Source of the DNA: Mesorhizobium sp. B2-7-1
Lineage (GTDB): Bacteria; Pseudomonadota; Alphaproteobacteria; Rhizobiales; Rhizobiaceae
Direction: 5' to 3'
Length of the DNA: 49,637 nt
Assembly: GCF_006440735.1 (NCBI RefSeq)
Contig: NZ_VFUA01000040.1
Span: 1 to 49,637 of the forward strand
Shown here: positions 8,130-19,871 of the stretch, one piece after another
Layout: the number at the start of each line of letters is the position of its first letter
Numbering within the stretch: the stretch's first letter is position 1
Notes under the pieces: model-generated
The model's input: only the letters and a program-made list of their open reading frames with translations
Databases searched by the model: none
What the model was told of the DNA's origin: nothing
Translations under genes and position numbers: made by a program

Positions 8130-9002
8130 ATGTCGGCGAAGCACCCCATCATCACCATCACCGGATCGTCGGGCGCGGGCACGACCTCGGTCAAGCGCAT
8201 CTTCGAGATGATCTTCCGGCGCGAGAACATCGAGGCTGCCTTCATCGAAGGCGACGCCTTTCATCGCTACGATCGCGCCGCGATGAAGGCGGAGGTCGCC
8301 GCGCAGGAAAAGGCAGGCAACCCGAACTTCACCCATTTCCATGCCGAGGCCAACGAGCTGGAGATCCTCGAGGGGGTTTTCGAGGAATATGGCCGCCGCG
8401 GGAGCGGAAGGACCCGCACCTACGTCCATGACGAGGACGAGGAGAAGCAGTACGACACGCCGCCCGGTCATTTCACCGAATGGCGCGAATTCGCGCCAAG
8501 CGACCTGCTCTTCTACGAAGGCCTGCATGGCTGCGTCGTCACCGACAAGATCAACCTGGCCAGGCACGCGGACCTCAAGATCGGCGTCGTGCCGGTCATA
8601 AATCTCGAGTGGATCCAGAAGATCCATCGCGACCGCGCTACGCGCGGCTATTCCACCGAGGCGGTGATGGACGTGATCCTGCGCCGCATGCCGGACTATG
8701 TCCGCTACATCGTCCCGCAATTCTCGCAGACCGCGATCAATTTCCAGCGCGTGCCGATCGTCGACACGTCCAACCCGTTCATCGCGCGCTGGATCCCGAC
8801 CCCCGACGAATCGATGCTGGTCATCCGCTTCGCCAATCCTCGTGGCATCGACTTCCCCTACCTGCTTTCAATGATCCACGACTCCTTCATGTCGCGGCCA
8901 AATTCCATAGTGGTGCCAGGCAACAAGCTCGACCTTGCCATGCAGTTGATCCTGACGCCGCTCATCCTGCAATTGATCGAACGCAAGAAACGTGTGTCGT
9001 GA
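8130..9002 (+). CDS. cbbP: Phosphoribulokinase
   Basis: 290 residues, the usual length of bacterial class I PRK. It phosphorylates ribulose 5-phosphate with ATP to give RuBP, the RuBisCO substrate. The nucleotide loop GSSGAGTTS is at residues 12-20, in the form typical of octameric proteobacterial [15 protein letters not shown] and [10 protein letters not shown] are also family hallmarks. The gene follows cbbF by 9 bases. Bacterial PRKs of this class are usually activated by NADH; that is family knowledge. Confidence 0.96.
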   Translation: MSAKHPIITITGSSGAGTTSVKRIFEMIFRRENIEAAFIEGDAFHRYDRAAMKAEVAAQEKAGNPNFTHFHAEANELEILEGVFEEYGRRGSGRTRTYVHDEDEEKQYDTPPGHFTEWREFAPSDLLFYEGLHGCVVTDKINLARHADLKIGVVPVINLEWIQKIHRDRATRGYSTEAVMDVILRRMPDYVRYIVPQFSQTAINFQRVPIVDTSNPFIARWIPTPDESMLVIRFANPRGIDFPYLLSMIHDSFMSRPNSIVVPGNKLDLAMQLILTPLILQLIERKKRVS

Positions 9003-9012
9003 GGAGGATGCC

Positions 9013-11016
9013 ATGACCAGCCTGGCAGCATTGAAGTCCGCCGCAGCCGTGTCCGAGCGCGATATGGCGAACGCCATCCGCGCGCTGGCCATGGACAGCG
9101 TGCAGAAGGCAAGCTCCGGACACCCGGGCATGCCGATGGGCATGGCCGATGTCGCGACGGTATTGTTCAGCCGCTTCATCGCCATCGACCCAGCGGCGCC
9201 GGACTGGCCCGACCGCGACCGCTTCGTGCTTTCGGCCGGGCACGGCTCGATGCTGCAATATGCGCTGCATTACCTGCTCGGCTACCAGGACATGCCGATC
9301 GAGGAGTTGCAGCGGTTCCGTCAGCTGGGCAGCCGTACCGCCGGACATCCGGAGCATGGCCACGCGCTCGGCATCGAGACGACCACCGGTCCGCTCGGAC
9401 AAGGCATCTCGACCGCTGTCGGCATGGCGCTGGCGGAACGCATGCTTGCCGCCCGCTACGGCGCCGATCTCGTCGACCACGACACCTACGTCATCGCCGG
9501 CGACGGCTGCCTGCAGGAAGGCATTAGCCACGAGGCGATCGACCTCGCCGGTCACCTGAGGCTCTCCCGCTTGATCGTGCTTTGGGACGACAACGCGATC
9601 TCCATCGACGGATCCACCTCGCTGTCGACATCGATGGACCAGCCGGCCCGGTTCAAAGCCGCCGGGTGGCATGTGCAGTCCGTGGACGGCCACGACATGG
9701 AAGCCGTCGCCGCGGCGATCGAGGCCGCGCGGCGGTCGGATCGGCCGTCGCTGATCGCCTGCCGCACGGTGATCGGCAAGGGCGCACCCAATCTCGGCGG
9801 TTCGGAAAAGACGCACGGCGCGCCGCTGGGCGATGCGGAGATCGCCGCGACGCGCGAAAACATCGGTTGGGCCCACGCGCCGTTCGAGGTGCCGGACGAT
9901 ATCCTGTCCACATGGCGCGAGGTCGCCGAGCGCGGGCAAGCGGCGCGCCGCGCCTGGGAACGGCGGCTTGCCGCCTCGCCACGGCGTCAGGACTTCGAGC
10001 GCGCGCTTTCCGGCAAGCTGCCCGGTGCGGTCTTCGAAGCACTGGACGCCTTTCGCGAGGAGCATGTCGAGAAGGCTTCCAAGGTCGCAACGCGCAAGGC
10101 CTCCGAAATGGCGCTCGCCGCGATCAACGACGCAACCGAGCTGACGGTCGGCGGCTCCGCCGATCTCACGCACTCGAACCTGACGATCACCAAAGGCATG
10201 GATCGCATAGCGCCTGGCGATTACGCGGGCCGCTATATTCATTACGGCATCCGCGAGCACGGCATGGCCGCGGCCATGAACGGCATCGCGCTGCATGGCG
10301 GGTTCGTCCCTTACGGCGGCACCTTCCTGTGCTTCGCCGACTATGCTCGCGGCGCGATGCGGCTCTCGGCGCTCATGAACCAGCGCGTCGTCTATGTGAT
10401 GACGCATGATTCCATCGGCCTCGGCGAGGACGGCCCGACCCATCAGCCGATCGAGCACCTGGCGATGCTGCGGGCGACACCGAACCTCAACGTCTTCCGT
10501 CCGGCCGACATCATCGAAACGGCCGAGTGCTGGGAGCTGGCGCTGAAGAGCGGGAGGCGGCCGAGCGTGCTCGTGCTCTCGCGCCAGAACCTGCCGATGC
10601 TGCGCCAGGCGTACAGCCACGAGAACCGGTCCGGCCGCGGCGCTTACGTGTTGCGCGAGCCATCCGGACACCGCGCCGTGACGCTGATCGCCACCGGCTC
10701 GGAAGTCGAGATCGCCGTCACTGCCGCGGAGCGGCTGGAAACCCAGCACGGCCTTGCCGCGGCAGTCATCTCGATGCCGTGCTGGGAATTGTTCGAGGAA
10801 CAGGAAGCCGACTACCGCAAGTCCGTCCTCGGTTCCGCGCCGCGCATTGCCGTCGAGGCAGCCGCCCGTCTCGGCTGGGACCGCTGGATCGGCGACACCG
10901 GCGCTTTTGTCGGCATGACCGGCTTCGGCGCCGGCGCGCCCGCACCGGACCTGTACCGGTATTTCGGCATCACACCCGAAGCCGTCGTCGCGGCGGCACT
11001 GAAGCTCATCATCTAG
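9013..11016 (+). CDS. cbbT: Transketolase
   Basis: 667 residues. The ATG at 9013 is chosen because AGGAGG lies just upstream and the protein then aligns with other transketolases; an in-frame ATG at 8992 overlaps cbbP. The thiamine diphosphate motif begins GDGCLQEG and ends with DDN in [11 protein letters not shown]. The substrate motifs [16 protein letters not shown] and [15 protein letters not shown] are intact. It regenerates pentose phosphates in the Calvin cycle and could also serve the pentose phosphate pathway. Confidence 0.95.
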   Translation: MTSLAALKSAAAVSERDMANAIRALAMDSVQKASSGHPGMPMGMADVATVLFSRFIAIDPAAPDWPDRDRFVLSAGHGSMLQYALHYLLGYQDMPIEELQRFRQLGSRTAGHPEHGHALGIETTTGPLGQGISTAVGMALAERMLAARYGADLVDHDTYVIAGDGCLQEGISHEAIDLAGHLRLSRLIVLWDDNAISIDGSTSLSTSMDQPARFKAAGWHVQSVDGHDMEAVAAAIEAARRSDRPSLIACRTVIGKGAPNLGGSEKTHGAPLGDAEIAATRENIGWAHAPFEVPDDILSTWREVAERGQAARRAWERRLAASPRRQDFERALSGKLPGAVFEALDAFREEHVEKASKVATRKASEMALAAINDATELTVGGSADLTHSNLTITKGMDRIAPGDYAGRYIHYGIREHGMAAAMNGIALHGGFVPYGGTFLCFADYARGAMRLSALMNQRVVYVMTHDSIGLGEDGPTHQPIEHLAMLRATPNLNVFRPADIIETAECWELALKSGRRPSVLVLSRQNLPMLRQAYSHENRSGRGAYVLREPSGHRAVTLIATGSEVEIAVTAAERLETQHGLAAAVISMPCWELFEEQEADYRKSVLGSAPRIAVEAAARLGWDRWIGDTGAFVGMTGFGAGAPAPDLYRYFGITPEAVVAAALKLII

Positions 11017-11027
11017 GAGGACCGACA

Positions 11028-13603
<2,576 letters not shown>

Positions 13604-13614
13604 GGAGACGGACA

Positions 13615-14034
13615 ATGCGCATTACCCAAGGGGCCTTTTCCTTCCTGCCCGACCTGACCGACGACCAGATCCGCGCGCAGGTGCAATATTGCATCGACAA
13701 CAAATGGGCCGTCAGCCTGGAGTTCACCGACGACCCGCACCCGCGCAACACTTATTGGGACATGTGGGGCCACCCGATGTTCGACAATCCCGACGCGGCG
13801 GCGCTGATGATGGAGCTGAACGCATGCCGCAAGCTCTATGGCGATCGCTATATCCGTGTCGTCGCCTTCGATTCCTCGCCCGGCTGGGAATCGGTGAAGC
13901 TCTCCTTCATCGTGAACCGCCCGGACGAGGAACCCGGCTATCGGCTCGACCGGCAGGAGGCAGCGGGCCGCATGATCCGCTACACCACAAGGCCCTACGC
14001 CGCCGACAGGCCGGCCGGCGCGAGGTACGGCTGA
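13615..14034 (+). CDS. cbbS: RuBisCO small subunit, red-type
   Basis: 139 residues, starting 11 bases after cbbL with AAGGAGA upstream. It begins [16 protein letters not shown] and contains [10 protein letters not shown]. It keeps the C-terminal extension of red-type small subunits (from about residue 105, [15 protein letters not shown] onward), which forms the central beta-barrel of the L8S8 holoenzyme in place of the loop used by green-type enzymes. It caps and stabilises the large-subunit octamer. Confidence 0.96.
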   Translation: MRITQGAFSFLPDLTDDQIRAQVQYCIDNKWAVSLEFTDDPHPRNTYWDMWGHPMFDNPDAAALMMELNACRKLYGDRYIRVVAFDSSPGWESVKLSFIVNRPDEEPGYRLDRQEAAGRMIRYTTRPYAADRPAGARYG

Positions 14035-14057
14035 TCATCGCGATAGGAGGAAATGCC

Positions 14058-14996
14058 ATGCCGGCGCCAGCCTTTGCCGAAACGGAACTGCCACAAGCCG
14101 CCGCCCCGGCGGCGATCGATCTGCGCGAGGAATTCGAGACGTCCGGCGTCAAGGACGTCCTGGCCGAACTCGACCGCGATCTGATCGGACTCGCCCCCGT
14201 CAAGCGGCGCATCCGCGAGACGGCGGCGCTCCTGCTGGTCGAGCGGGCCCGCCGCCGCATGGGCCTCGCGCACGAGACGCCGACGCTGCATATGAGCTTC
14301 ACCGGCAATCCGGGCACCGGCAAGACGACCGTCGCGCTGCGCATGGCCGACCTGCTGCATCGCCTGGGCTATATCCGCAAGGGCCATCTGGTTTCGGTCA
14401 CCCGCGACGACCTGGTCGGCCAGTATATCGGCCACACCGCGCCCAAGACCAAGGAGATACTGAAGAAGGCGATGGGCGGCGTGCTGTTCATCGACGAGGC
14501 CTATTATCTCTATCGCCCCGAGAACGAGCGCGATTACGGCCAGGAGGCGATCGAGATCCTGCTGCAGGTGATGGAGAACCAGCGCGACGATCTCGTGGTG
14601 ATCCTGGCCGGCTACGCGCAGCGCATGGATCGCTTCTTCGAAAGCAATCCGGGATTCCGTTCGCGCGTCGCCCACCACATCAACTTTCCCGATTATTCCG
14701 ACGACGAGCTTCTCAGGATCGCGGAACAAATGCTCGAAAAGCAAAACTACCTGTTCGACGCCAAGGCAACCGCCGCAATGGCCGACTACATCGCGCGCCG
14801 CCGCGCGCAGCCGCATTTCGCCAACGCCCGCTCGATCCGCAACGCGCTCGACCGGACACGGCTGCGGCAGGCCAACCGCCTGTTCGAGAGCGCCAAGGGA
14901 CCGCTCGACGCAAAGGCGCTGTCGACGATCTCCGGCGAGGACATCACCGCCAGCCGGGTCTTCGCGCTGCCCCCTGGGAAAGGAGAAGGCAAATGA
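14058..14996 (+). CDS. cbbX: Red-type RuBisCO activase CbbX (AAA+)
   Basis: 312 residues. Walker A GNPGTGKT is at 83-90 and Walker B FIDEA has D146 and E147. The pore-loop region [10 protein letters not shown] and the arginine-rich sensor end ([20 protein letters not shown]) follow. CbbX proteins are hexameric AAA+ remodellers, activated by RuBP, that pull on the C-terminus of inhibited red-type CbbL. The N-terminal 30 residues are Ala/Pro-rich and poorly conserved. Its stop overlaps the cbbE start by ATGA, so coupling is likely. Confidence 0.96.
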   Translation: MPAPAFAETELPQAAAPAAIDLREEFETSGVKDVLAELDRDLIGLAPVKRRIRETAALLLVERARRRMGLAHETPTLHMSFTGNPGTGKTTVALRMADLLHRLGYIRKGHLVSVTRDDLVGQYIGHTAPKTKEILKKAMGGVLFIDEAYYLYRPENERDYGQEAIEILLQVMENQRDDLVVILAGYAQRMDRFFESNPGFRSRVAHHINFPDYSDDELLRIAEQMLEKQNYLFDAKATAAMADYIARRRAQPHFANARSIRNALDRTRLRQANRLFESAKGPLDAKALSTISGEDITASRVFALPPGKGEGK

Positions 14997-15679
14997 CCGC
15001 AAAGACCATCATCTCCCCTTCCGTTCTGTCGTCGGATTTCTCACGGCTCGGCGACGAGGTCGAAGCGGTCGCGCGCGCGGGCGCCGACTGGATCCATCTC
15101 GACGTGATGGACGGACACTTCGTGCCCAACATCACCTTCGGCCCGCCGGTGATCAAGGCGATCCGCAACCGAACGGACAAGATCTTCGACTGTCATCTGA
15201 TGATCGCGCCGGCCGATCCCTATCTCGCCGCCTTCGCCGACGCCGGTTGCGACATCATCACGGTGCATGCCGAGGCCGGACCGCATCTGGACCGTTCGCT
15301 GCAGGCGATCAGGAACCTCGGCAAGAAGGCCGGCGTGTCGCTCAATCCGTCGACGCCGGAAAGCGTCATCGAATATGTTCTCGACCGGCTCGACCTGGTG
15401 CTTTTGATGACGGTCAATCCGGGTTTCGGCGGCCAGGCCTTCATTTCGGCGGTCATCGACAAGGTCAGGCGTGTCAAGGCGCTCGTCGGCCAGCGTCCGA
15501 TCGACATCGAGATCGACGGCGGCGTCACGCCCGAGACCGCTCCCCTTGTCACCGCGGCCGGCGCCAATGTGCTCGTCGCGGGATCCGCCGTTTTCAAGGG
15601 TGGCGCCGAGGCTGCTTATCGCGCCAATATCGGCGCGATCAGACAGGCGGCCGACGGAGCGGTCCGGCGGGCCGCGTGA
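14993..15679 (+). CDS. cbbE: Ribulose-phosphate 3-epimerase
   Basis: 228 residues with a TIM-barrel pattern: [16 protein letters not shown] at the N-terminus, then the metal and catalytic segments [28 protein letters not shown] and EIDGGV. It interconverts xylulose 5-phosphate and ribulose 5-phosphate, feeding phosphoribulokinase. AGGAG within the end of cbbX serves as ribosome-binding site, and the ATG overlaps the cbbX stop. Confidence 0.95.
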   Translation: MTAKTIISPSVLSSDFSRLGDEVEAVARAGADWIHLDVMDGHFVPNITFGPPVIKAIRNRTDKIFDCHLMIAPADPYLAAFADAGCDIITVHAEAGPHLDRSLQAIRNLGKKAGVSLNPSTPESVIEYVLDRLDLVLLMTVNPGFGGQAFISAVIDKVRRVKALVGQRPIDIEIDGGVTPETAPLVTAAGANVLVAGSAVFKGGAEAAYRANIGAIRQAADGAVRRAA

Positions 15680-15699
15680 CGGCCTGATCGGAGCACGAC

Positions 15700-16257
15700 A
15701 TGGCGGCAATCCCACCCGTCTGCGATTTCGGCTGGCAAGGCGTCGATGCCGTCTTGCCCGGCATCGACGGCAAATCGCATTCGATCTTCGGCCAGGCCGG
15801 TCGCAACGGGCTGGTCGTCGCCTTCATCTGCAATCACTGCCCCTATGTGAAGGCGGTGATTTCCCGCATCGTGCGCGATGCCGACGACCTCAAGGCCGAG
15901 GGGATCGGCTTTGTCGCGATCAACGCCAACGATGTCGACGCCTATCCGGACGACGGCTTCGACAACATGAAGCTCTTCGCCAGAGCGAACGCCTTCACCT
16001 TCCTGTACCTCCATGACGAGGCGCAGCAGATGGCGCGCGCCTATGGCGCCGTGTGCACCCCGGATTTCTTCGGCTTCAACGGAGAACTGACGCTGCAATA
16101 TCGCGGGCGGCTGGATGCATCGCGACGGGACGCCGGACCGCCTGGGCTAAGACGCGATCTGTTCGAGGCGATGAAGCAGGTTGCCCGAACCGGCAACGGA
16201 CCGCTCCATCAGATCGCTTCGATCGGCTGCTCGATCAAATGGAAGGAGGCCGTATGA
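15700..16257 (+). CDS. Thioredoxin-fold (AhpC/TSA-like) protein in the cbb operon
   Basis: 185 residues, probably cytoplasmic: no signal peptide is visible. A CNHC motif (C44, C47) is followed by PYVK, then FVAINANDVDAYPDD and a cis-proline-type loop AVCTPDFFGFN. This is the peroxiredoxin/thioredoxin-like family with a CxHC site that is common in proteobacteria. It lies between cbbE and cbbZ with an ATGA overlap to cbbZ, so it is translated with the Calvin genes. A role in redox control or protection of cbb enzymes is plausible but is inference; it is not a core Calvin gene. Confidence 0.8.
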   Translation: MAAIPPVCDFGWQGVDAVLPGIDGKSHSIFGQAGRNGLVVAFICNHCPYVKAVISRIVRDADDLKAEGIGFVAINANDVDAYPDDGFDNMKLFARANAFTFLYLHDEAQQMARAYGAVCTPDFFGFNGELTLQYRGRLDASRRDAGPPGLRRDLFEAMKQVARTGNGPLHQIASIGCSIKWKEAV

Positions 16258-16955
16258 ACGTCGGCGCAAGCAAACGGTTTCGGTCGCCGAGGGCGATCCT
16301 GTTCGATCTCGACGGCACGCTGATCGATTCGGCGCCCGACATCGCAGCGGCCGTGAACGAGCTGCTGGCCGGCCGCGATCTGCCGCCGCTCAGCGTGGAT
16401 CAGGTCAAGGCGATGATCGGCGGCGGCGTGATGAAATTGGTCGAGCGGGCTTTCGCAGCGTCGGGGTCGCCGCTTTCCGGCAGCGCCCTCGAGGAAGCCA
16501 ACCGCGACATGGCGCCGATCTACCGCAGGCATCTGACCGGCCGGACGAGGCTGATGCCTGGCGTCAGGGAGGCGCTGACGCACTTCCACCTGACCGGCAC
16601 GGCCATGGGCGTCGTCACCAACAAGCCGCAATTGGCGACCCGCGAAATCCTGCTGCACTTCCACCTGACGGAATATCTCGGCGCGATCGTCGGCGGAGAC
16701 GCCGTGACGAACCTGAAACCGGCGCCCGACGCCCTGCTTCTGGCGCTCGACCAGCTTGGGGTCGAACCGTACGAGGCGCTGATGGTTGGAGACAGCGTCA
16801 GCGATGTCGGCGCCGCGCGAGCGGCCGGCACGCCGGTCGTTCTGCTGCGCGGCGGCTACACCCATGTCCCCGTCGAAGAACTGGGCGCGGACCTCGTGTG
16901 CGACAGCCTGCTCGATCTGCCTTCCGCCATGCGGAGGCCGCGCGACGCCGCCTGA
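16254..16955 (+). CDS. cbbZ: Phosphoglycolate phosphatase (HAD family)
   Basis: 233 residues. HAD motif I FDLDGTLID gives the nucleophile D18 and acid/base D20. Motif II is the threonine in VVTNKP, motif III the lysine in NLKPAPD, and motif IV MVGDSVSD. It removes phosphate from 2-phosphoglycolate, the product of RuBisCO oxygenation. It overlaps the previous gene by ATGA and is the last gene of the operon; the next gene is convergent. It could serve as the general Gph of the cell. Confidence 0.9.
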   Translation: MNVGASKRFRSPRAILFDLDGTLIDSAPDIAAAVNELLAGRDLPPLSVDQVKAMIGGGVMKLVERAFAASGSPLSGSALEEANRDMAPIYRRHLTGRTRLMPGVREALTHFHLTGTAMGVVTNKPQLATREILLHFHLTEYLGAIVGGDAVTNLKPAPDALLLALDQLGVEPYEALMVGDSVSDVGAARAAGTPVVLLRGGYTHVPVEELGADLVCDSLLDLPSAMRRPRDAA

Positions 16956-16989
16956 AGCGCGTCGCGTCGACCAAATGATCGAACGGCGC

Positions 16990-17110
16990 GCTGGAGCAAT
17001 TCGAGGAAAGCGCGCAGCGGTCGGGCTCGACGACTTCGCCGTAGCCTTCCCTTCGGAATTGTGTGAAAACAAAGAGTTAGAGCGGTTCAGTCTATCAAAC
17101 ACTGAACCGC
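16990..17110. repeat. Rhizobial intergenic repeat, copy 1
   Basis: The stretch matches 46845-46959 closely in several blocks: GGAGCAATTC, GCTTCGCCGTAGCCTTCC, GGAATTG and AAACAAAG, in the same order and spacing and each ending in a hairpin. Such non-coding repeats are frequent between genes in Mesorhizobium and relatives. Confidence 0.7.
17082..17110 (-). terminator. Bidirectional-looking hairpin between cbbZ and cytochrome c
   Basis: GCGGTTCAGT (17082-17091) and ACTGAACCGC (17101-17110) form a perfect 10-bp stem with a 9-base loop. Read on the minus strand, the stem is followed by a T-rich run (TCTAACTCTTTGTTTT), which suits intrinsic termination of the cytochrome gene. It may also stop cbbZ transcripts from the other side, but no T-run follows on that strand. 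Confidence 0.6.
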
Positions 17111-17137
17111 CCGAAAGCCGCCACTTCGAGAATTGCC

Positions 17138-17518
17138 CTACTTTGAGAACTGCTTGAGATAGGCGATGACGTTGGCCACGTCCTTGTCGTCCTTGAGGCC
17201 GACAAACGCCATCTTCGTGCCTTTCACCATGGCCTTTGGATCATGGAGATAGGTCGTCAGCGTCGGCTCGTCCCATTTGACGCCGGACTTTCCAGCCGCG
17301 ACCATGGCCTGGGAGTAGCTGAACCCCGGATGCGTGCCGGCCGTGCGGCCGATGACGCCGTTCAACGACGGACCGACCTTGTTCTGATCCTTGTCCGCGA
17401 CGTGGCAGACCTTGCATTTGGTGAAGACCTTCTCACCCGCCGCCGCATCCTGCGCGTAGGATTGGTCCGTGATGAAAGTAACCAGGAATGTGACGGCAAA
17501 AAATGCGATAGCGCGCAT
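17138..17518 (-). CDS. Class I c-type cytochrome (c2/c550-like)
   Basis: 126 residues. A signal peptide (MRAIAFFAVTFLVTFITDQS, then YAQD) sends it to the periplasm. The haem site is C35-K-V-C38-H39 and the likely axial ligand is M103 in GTKMAFVG. VGPSLNGVIGR and PGFSYSQAM are typical of small c2-type cytochromes. It could carry electrons from XoxG to a terminal oxidase or serve general respiration; the gene is close to, but not in, the xox operon. It runs convergent to cbbZ. Confidence 0.9.
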   Translation of the reverse strand: MRAIAFFAVTFLVTFITDQSYAQDAAAGEKVFTKCKVCHVADKDQNKVGPSLNGVIGRTAGTHPGFSYSQAMVAAGKSGVKWDEPTLTTYLHDPKAMVKGTKMAFVGLKDDKDVANVIAYLKQFSK

Positions 17519-17644
17519 GGCAATTCCTCATCAATCGTCAGATCCCCGGCGCCTGTAAAAAGCTAGCTGGAGGATGGCGGAAGTCAATCATACGAAGGTC
17601 CAGACTCCGGCACTGGAGAGAGCCCATCCTGTACTTTCGCCTTT

Positions 17645-17673
17645 GTTGACGGTCCTGGGGCGAGCGCGTAGCT
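17645..17673 (+). promoter_or_regulatory. Possible sigma-70-like promoter in the 289-base gap before 17808
   Basis: TTGACG (17645-17650) and TAGCTT (17668-17673) are 17 bases apart, upstream of the small gene at 17808. The -10 element is a weak match. Nothing else stands out in 17519-17807. Confidence 0.25.
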
Positions 17674-17807
17674 TCAGCTCGTTCTGGAATCCCAAGGGCA
17701 CCTCGGGACATCGGTCAGGCTGGTTTCATCCAGGCTGAGATTTGCCCAGGCTATGGGGGCGGCGGCATTTAGCCAGAGCGGGCGTCTTCGCGCGCAAGAG
17801 GTGCTGA

Positions 17808-18017
17808 ATGAATATGGTCGACCTCATCTTGACGGTTTGCCTGAGCGCCAATCCCGGCGATTGCCGGGACGAGCATCTCTATTTTGAAAGCCGTGGCTCC
17901 CTGTTCCAATGCATGATGCTGGCGCCCAGCGAGATCGCGAAATGGTCGCAGGAACACCCGGCCCTGAAGGTCAGGCGTTGGAAATGCGCTTTCCCGACCA
18001 ATGACCGGGCAATCTGA
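17808..18017 (+). CDS. Small cysteine protein, paralogue of the gene at 5562-5762
   Basis: 69 residues. It has VCLSANPGDC near the N-terminus, a third cysteine in QCMMLAPSE and ends IAKWSQEHPALKVRRWKC. The two proteins share C-x6-C, A-x-W-x3-HP-x3-V-x-RW and little else. AGAGG lies upstream of the ATG. Small proteins of this type are, to my knowledge, widespread in Rhizobiales as hypothetical proteins. It may be co-transcribed with the ABC genes 40 bases downstream. Function is unknown; the conserved cysteines suggest metal binding or disulphides. Confidence 0.65.
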   Translation: MNMVDLILTVCLSANPGDCRDEHLYFESRGSLFQCMMLAPSEIAKWSQEHPALKVRRWKCAFPTNDRAI

Positions 18018-18057
18018 CCGGCGCCCCAAACTTGTTGCAGTCCCGGGAGGACGCATC

Positions 18058-19047
18058 ATGATTTCGCGGCGGGAAACGCTTCGTTTGGCGGCCCTTGGAA
18101 CGGCGGCGGTGCTCGGCCCGCACCCCACTGCCGCTGCCGTCGCGCCCACGGTTCGCATCGGCGTGCTGAAGTTCGGCACGGTGAGCTGGGAGCTTGATAC
18201 GCTGAAGCAACACAAGTTCGACGCCGCCAACGGGATCGATCTGGACGTCATCTATTTAGCCGGGGAGGATGCGACCAATGTGGCGATGCTGGCAGGCGCG
18301 ATCGACATGATCGTAACCGATTGGCTGTGGGTCTCGCGTCAGCGCTCGCAAGGCGGCGATGTCACTTTGGCCCCCTATTCGACGGCCGTCGGGGCGATCA
18401 TGGTGAAGGACGCATCGCCGATCCGCACCATCGCCGACCTCAAAGGAAAGAAGATCGGCGTCGCCGGCGGAGCGCTCGACAAGAGCTGGCTGCTGATACA
18501 GGCGCTGGCCAGGCGCGATCACGGCCTCGACCTGCCGGCGGTGAGCGATGTCGTCTTTGGCGCGCCGCCGCTGATTTCGCAAAAGGCCATTCAAGGCGAG
18601 CTCGATGCGGTGCTCAATTTCTGGCATTTCTGCGCCCGGCTCGAAGCCGACGGCTTCCGTCGGCTGATCGGCGCCGGCGACGCGCAGATGGCGCTCGGAG
18701 CCTCAGGTCCGGTATCGACGCTTGGCTATGTCTTCCACGACAAATGGGCAAACGATAACCCGCAAGCCGCCCGCGGCTTCCTCGAGGCTTCCGCGCAGGC
18801 CAAGGATCTGCTGGCAACGTCCGACGAAGAGTGGCTGCGCCTCGCGCCGATCATCCGCGCGGACGGCAAGGAGCTGGCAAAGCTGCGCGACCGCTACCGC
18901 GAGGGCATCCCCAGGCGGCCGGTCTCCGAGGAGGCTGCCGATGCCGGCAAGCTCTATCGGGTGTTGGCCGGAATCGGCGGCGAAAAGCTGGTCGGCAGCG
19001 CGCCGGAGATGGCGCCTGGCACATTCTGGCAGGAGCCGCTGCAATGA
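18058..19047 (+). CDS. Periplasmic binding protein of a nitrate/sulfonate/taurine-type ABC transporter
   Basis: 329 residues. The N-terminus has a twin-arginine-like signal (ISRRETLRLAALGTAAVL) with cleavage near TAAAVAP. The mature protein is of the NMT1/SsuA class: VRIGVLKFGTVSWELDTL, AGAIDMIVTDWLWVSRQRSQ, IADLKGKKIGVAGG, and FWHFCARLEADGFR in the second lobe. It begins a three-gene ABC operon lying between the cbb and xox clusters. The ligand cannot be named. GGGAGG occurs 13 bases upstream of the ATG. Confidence 0.82.
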   Translation: MISRRETLRLAALGTAAVLGPHPTAAAVAPTVRIGVLKFGTVSWELDTLKQHKFDAANGIDLDVIYLAGEDATNVAMLAGAIDMIVTDWLWVSRQRSQGGDVTLAPYSTAVGAIMVKDASPIRTIADLKGKKIGVAGGALDKSWLLIQALARRDHGLDLPAVSDVVFGAPPLISQKAIQGELDAVLNFWHFCARLEADGFRRLIGAGDAQMALGASGPVSTLGYVFHDKWANDNPQAARGFLEASAQAKDLLATSDEEWLRLAPIIRADGKELAKLRDRYREGIPRRPVSEEAADAGKLYRVLAGIGGEKLVGSAPEMAPGTFWQEPLQ

Positions 19048-19871
19048 CCGCAAGAGAGGGTGGCGATCGCACGCTCGGCGAAGCGGCCGGCATCTCCGGG
19101 CGTTCCGCTCCTGCGGCGACGCTGATGCCCGCGCTGACGGTGACGGTCTCTCTGCTCGGGCTAGGCCTGCTGTGGAGCCTGGCGGCGAATGCCTGGCCGA
19201 GCCCTGCCTTTCCGGGACCGGGACAGGTCTGGCAGGTATTGCTGCGAGAGGCGGCGAGCGGCGACCTTTTCTACCACCTCGGCGCAACGCTCGGCCGGGT
19301 CGCCGCCGCGTACCTCGTCGCGATGATTGCCGGGTCGGTGATCGGCATCCTCCTCGGCAGCTACCGCCGCGCGGACCGGTTCTTCAACCCCTGGGTCATC
19401 CTGTTCCTCAACATTCCCGCGCTGGTGATCATCGTGCTGGCCTACATCTGGTTCGGCCTCAACGAGGCGGCGGCGATAGGCGCGGTGGCCGTGAACAAGA
19501 TCCCGAATGTCGTGGTGACCATGCGTGAGGGCGCCAGGGCGCTGGACCCTAGTTACGCCGAGATGGCGGCAGTCTACCGCTTCGGTCCCCTCGATCGCGT
19601 TCGCCATATCCTGCTCCCGCAACTGCAGCCCTATCTGGCCGCGGCCTCGCGCTCCGGCATTGCTCTCATCTGGAAGATCGTTCTGGTGGTCGAACTGCTC
19701 GGCCGCTCCAATGGCGTGGGCTTCCAGATCCACCTCTATTTCCAGCTTTTCGACGTTGCCGCCATTCTTGCCTACACGCTGGCATTCGTGGCGGTGATGC
19801 TCGTGATCGAACTTCTTCTGGTGCAGCCCGTTGAACGACATGCAACCCGTTGGCGCCGCCGCCCCGCTTAG
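19044..19871 (+). CDS. ABC transporter permease, SsuC/TauC type
   Basis: 275 residues; its ATG overlaps the binding-protein stop (ATGA). Hydrophobic segments include LMPALTVTVSLLGLGLLWSL, AAAYLVAMIAGSVIGILLGS, NPWVILFLNIPALVIIVLAY and LAYTLAFVAVMLVIELLLV. The cytoplasmic EAA loop has the form EMAAVYRFGPLDRVRHILLP. It forms the membrane channel for the binding protein at 18058 and the ATPase at 19840. Its end overlaps the ATPase gene by about 30 bases, so the genes are coupled. Confidence 0.85.
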   Translation: MTAREGGDRTLGEAAGISGRSAPAATLMPALTVTVSLLGLGLLWSLAANAWPSPAFPGPGQVWQVLLREAASGDLFYHLGATLGRVAAAYLVAMIAGSVIGILLGSYRRADRFFNPWVILFLNIPALVIIVLAYIWFGLNEAAAIGAVAVNKIPNVVVTMREGARALDPSYAEMAAVYRFGPLDRVRHILLPQLQPYLAAASRSGIALIWKIVLVVELLGRSNGVGFQIHLYFQLFDVAAILAYTLAFVAVMLVIELLLVQPVERHATRWRRRPA

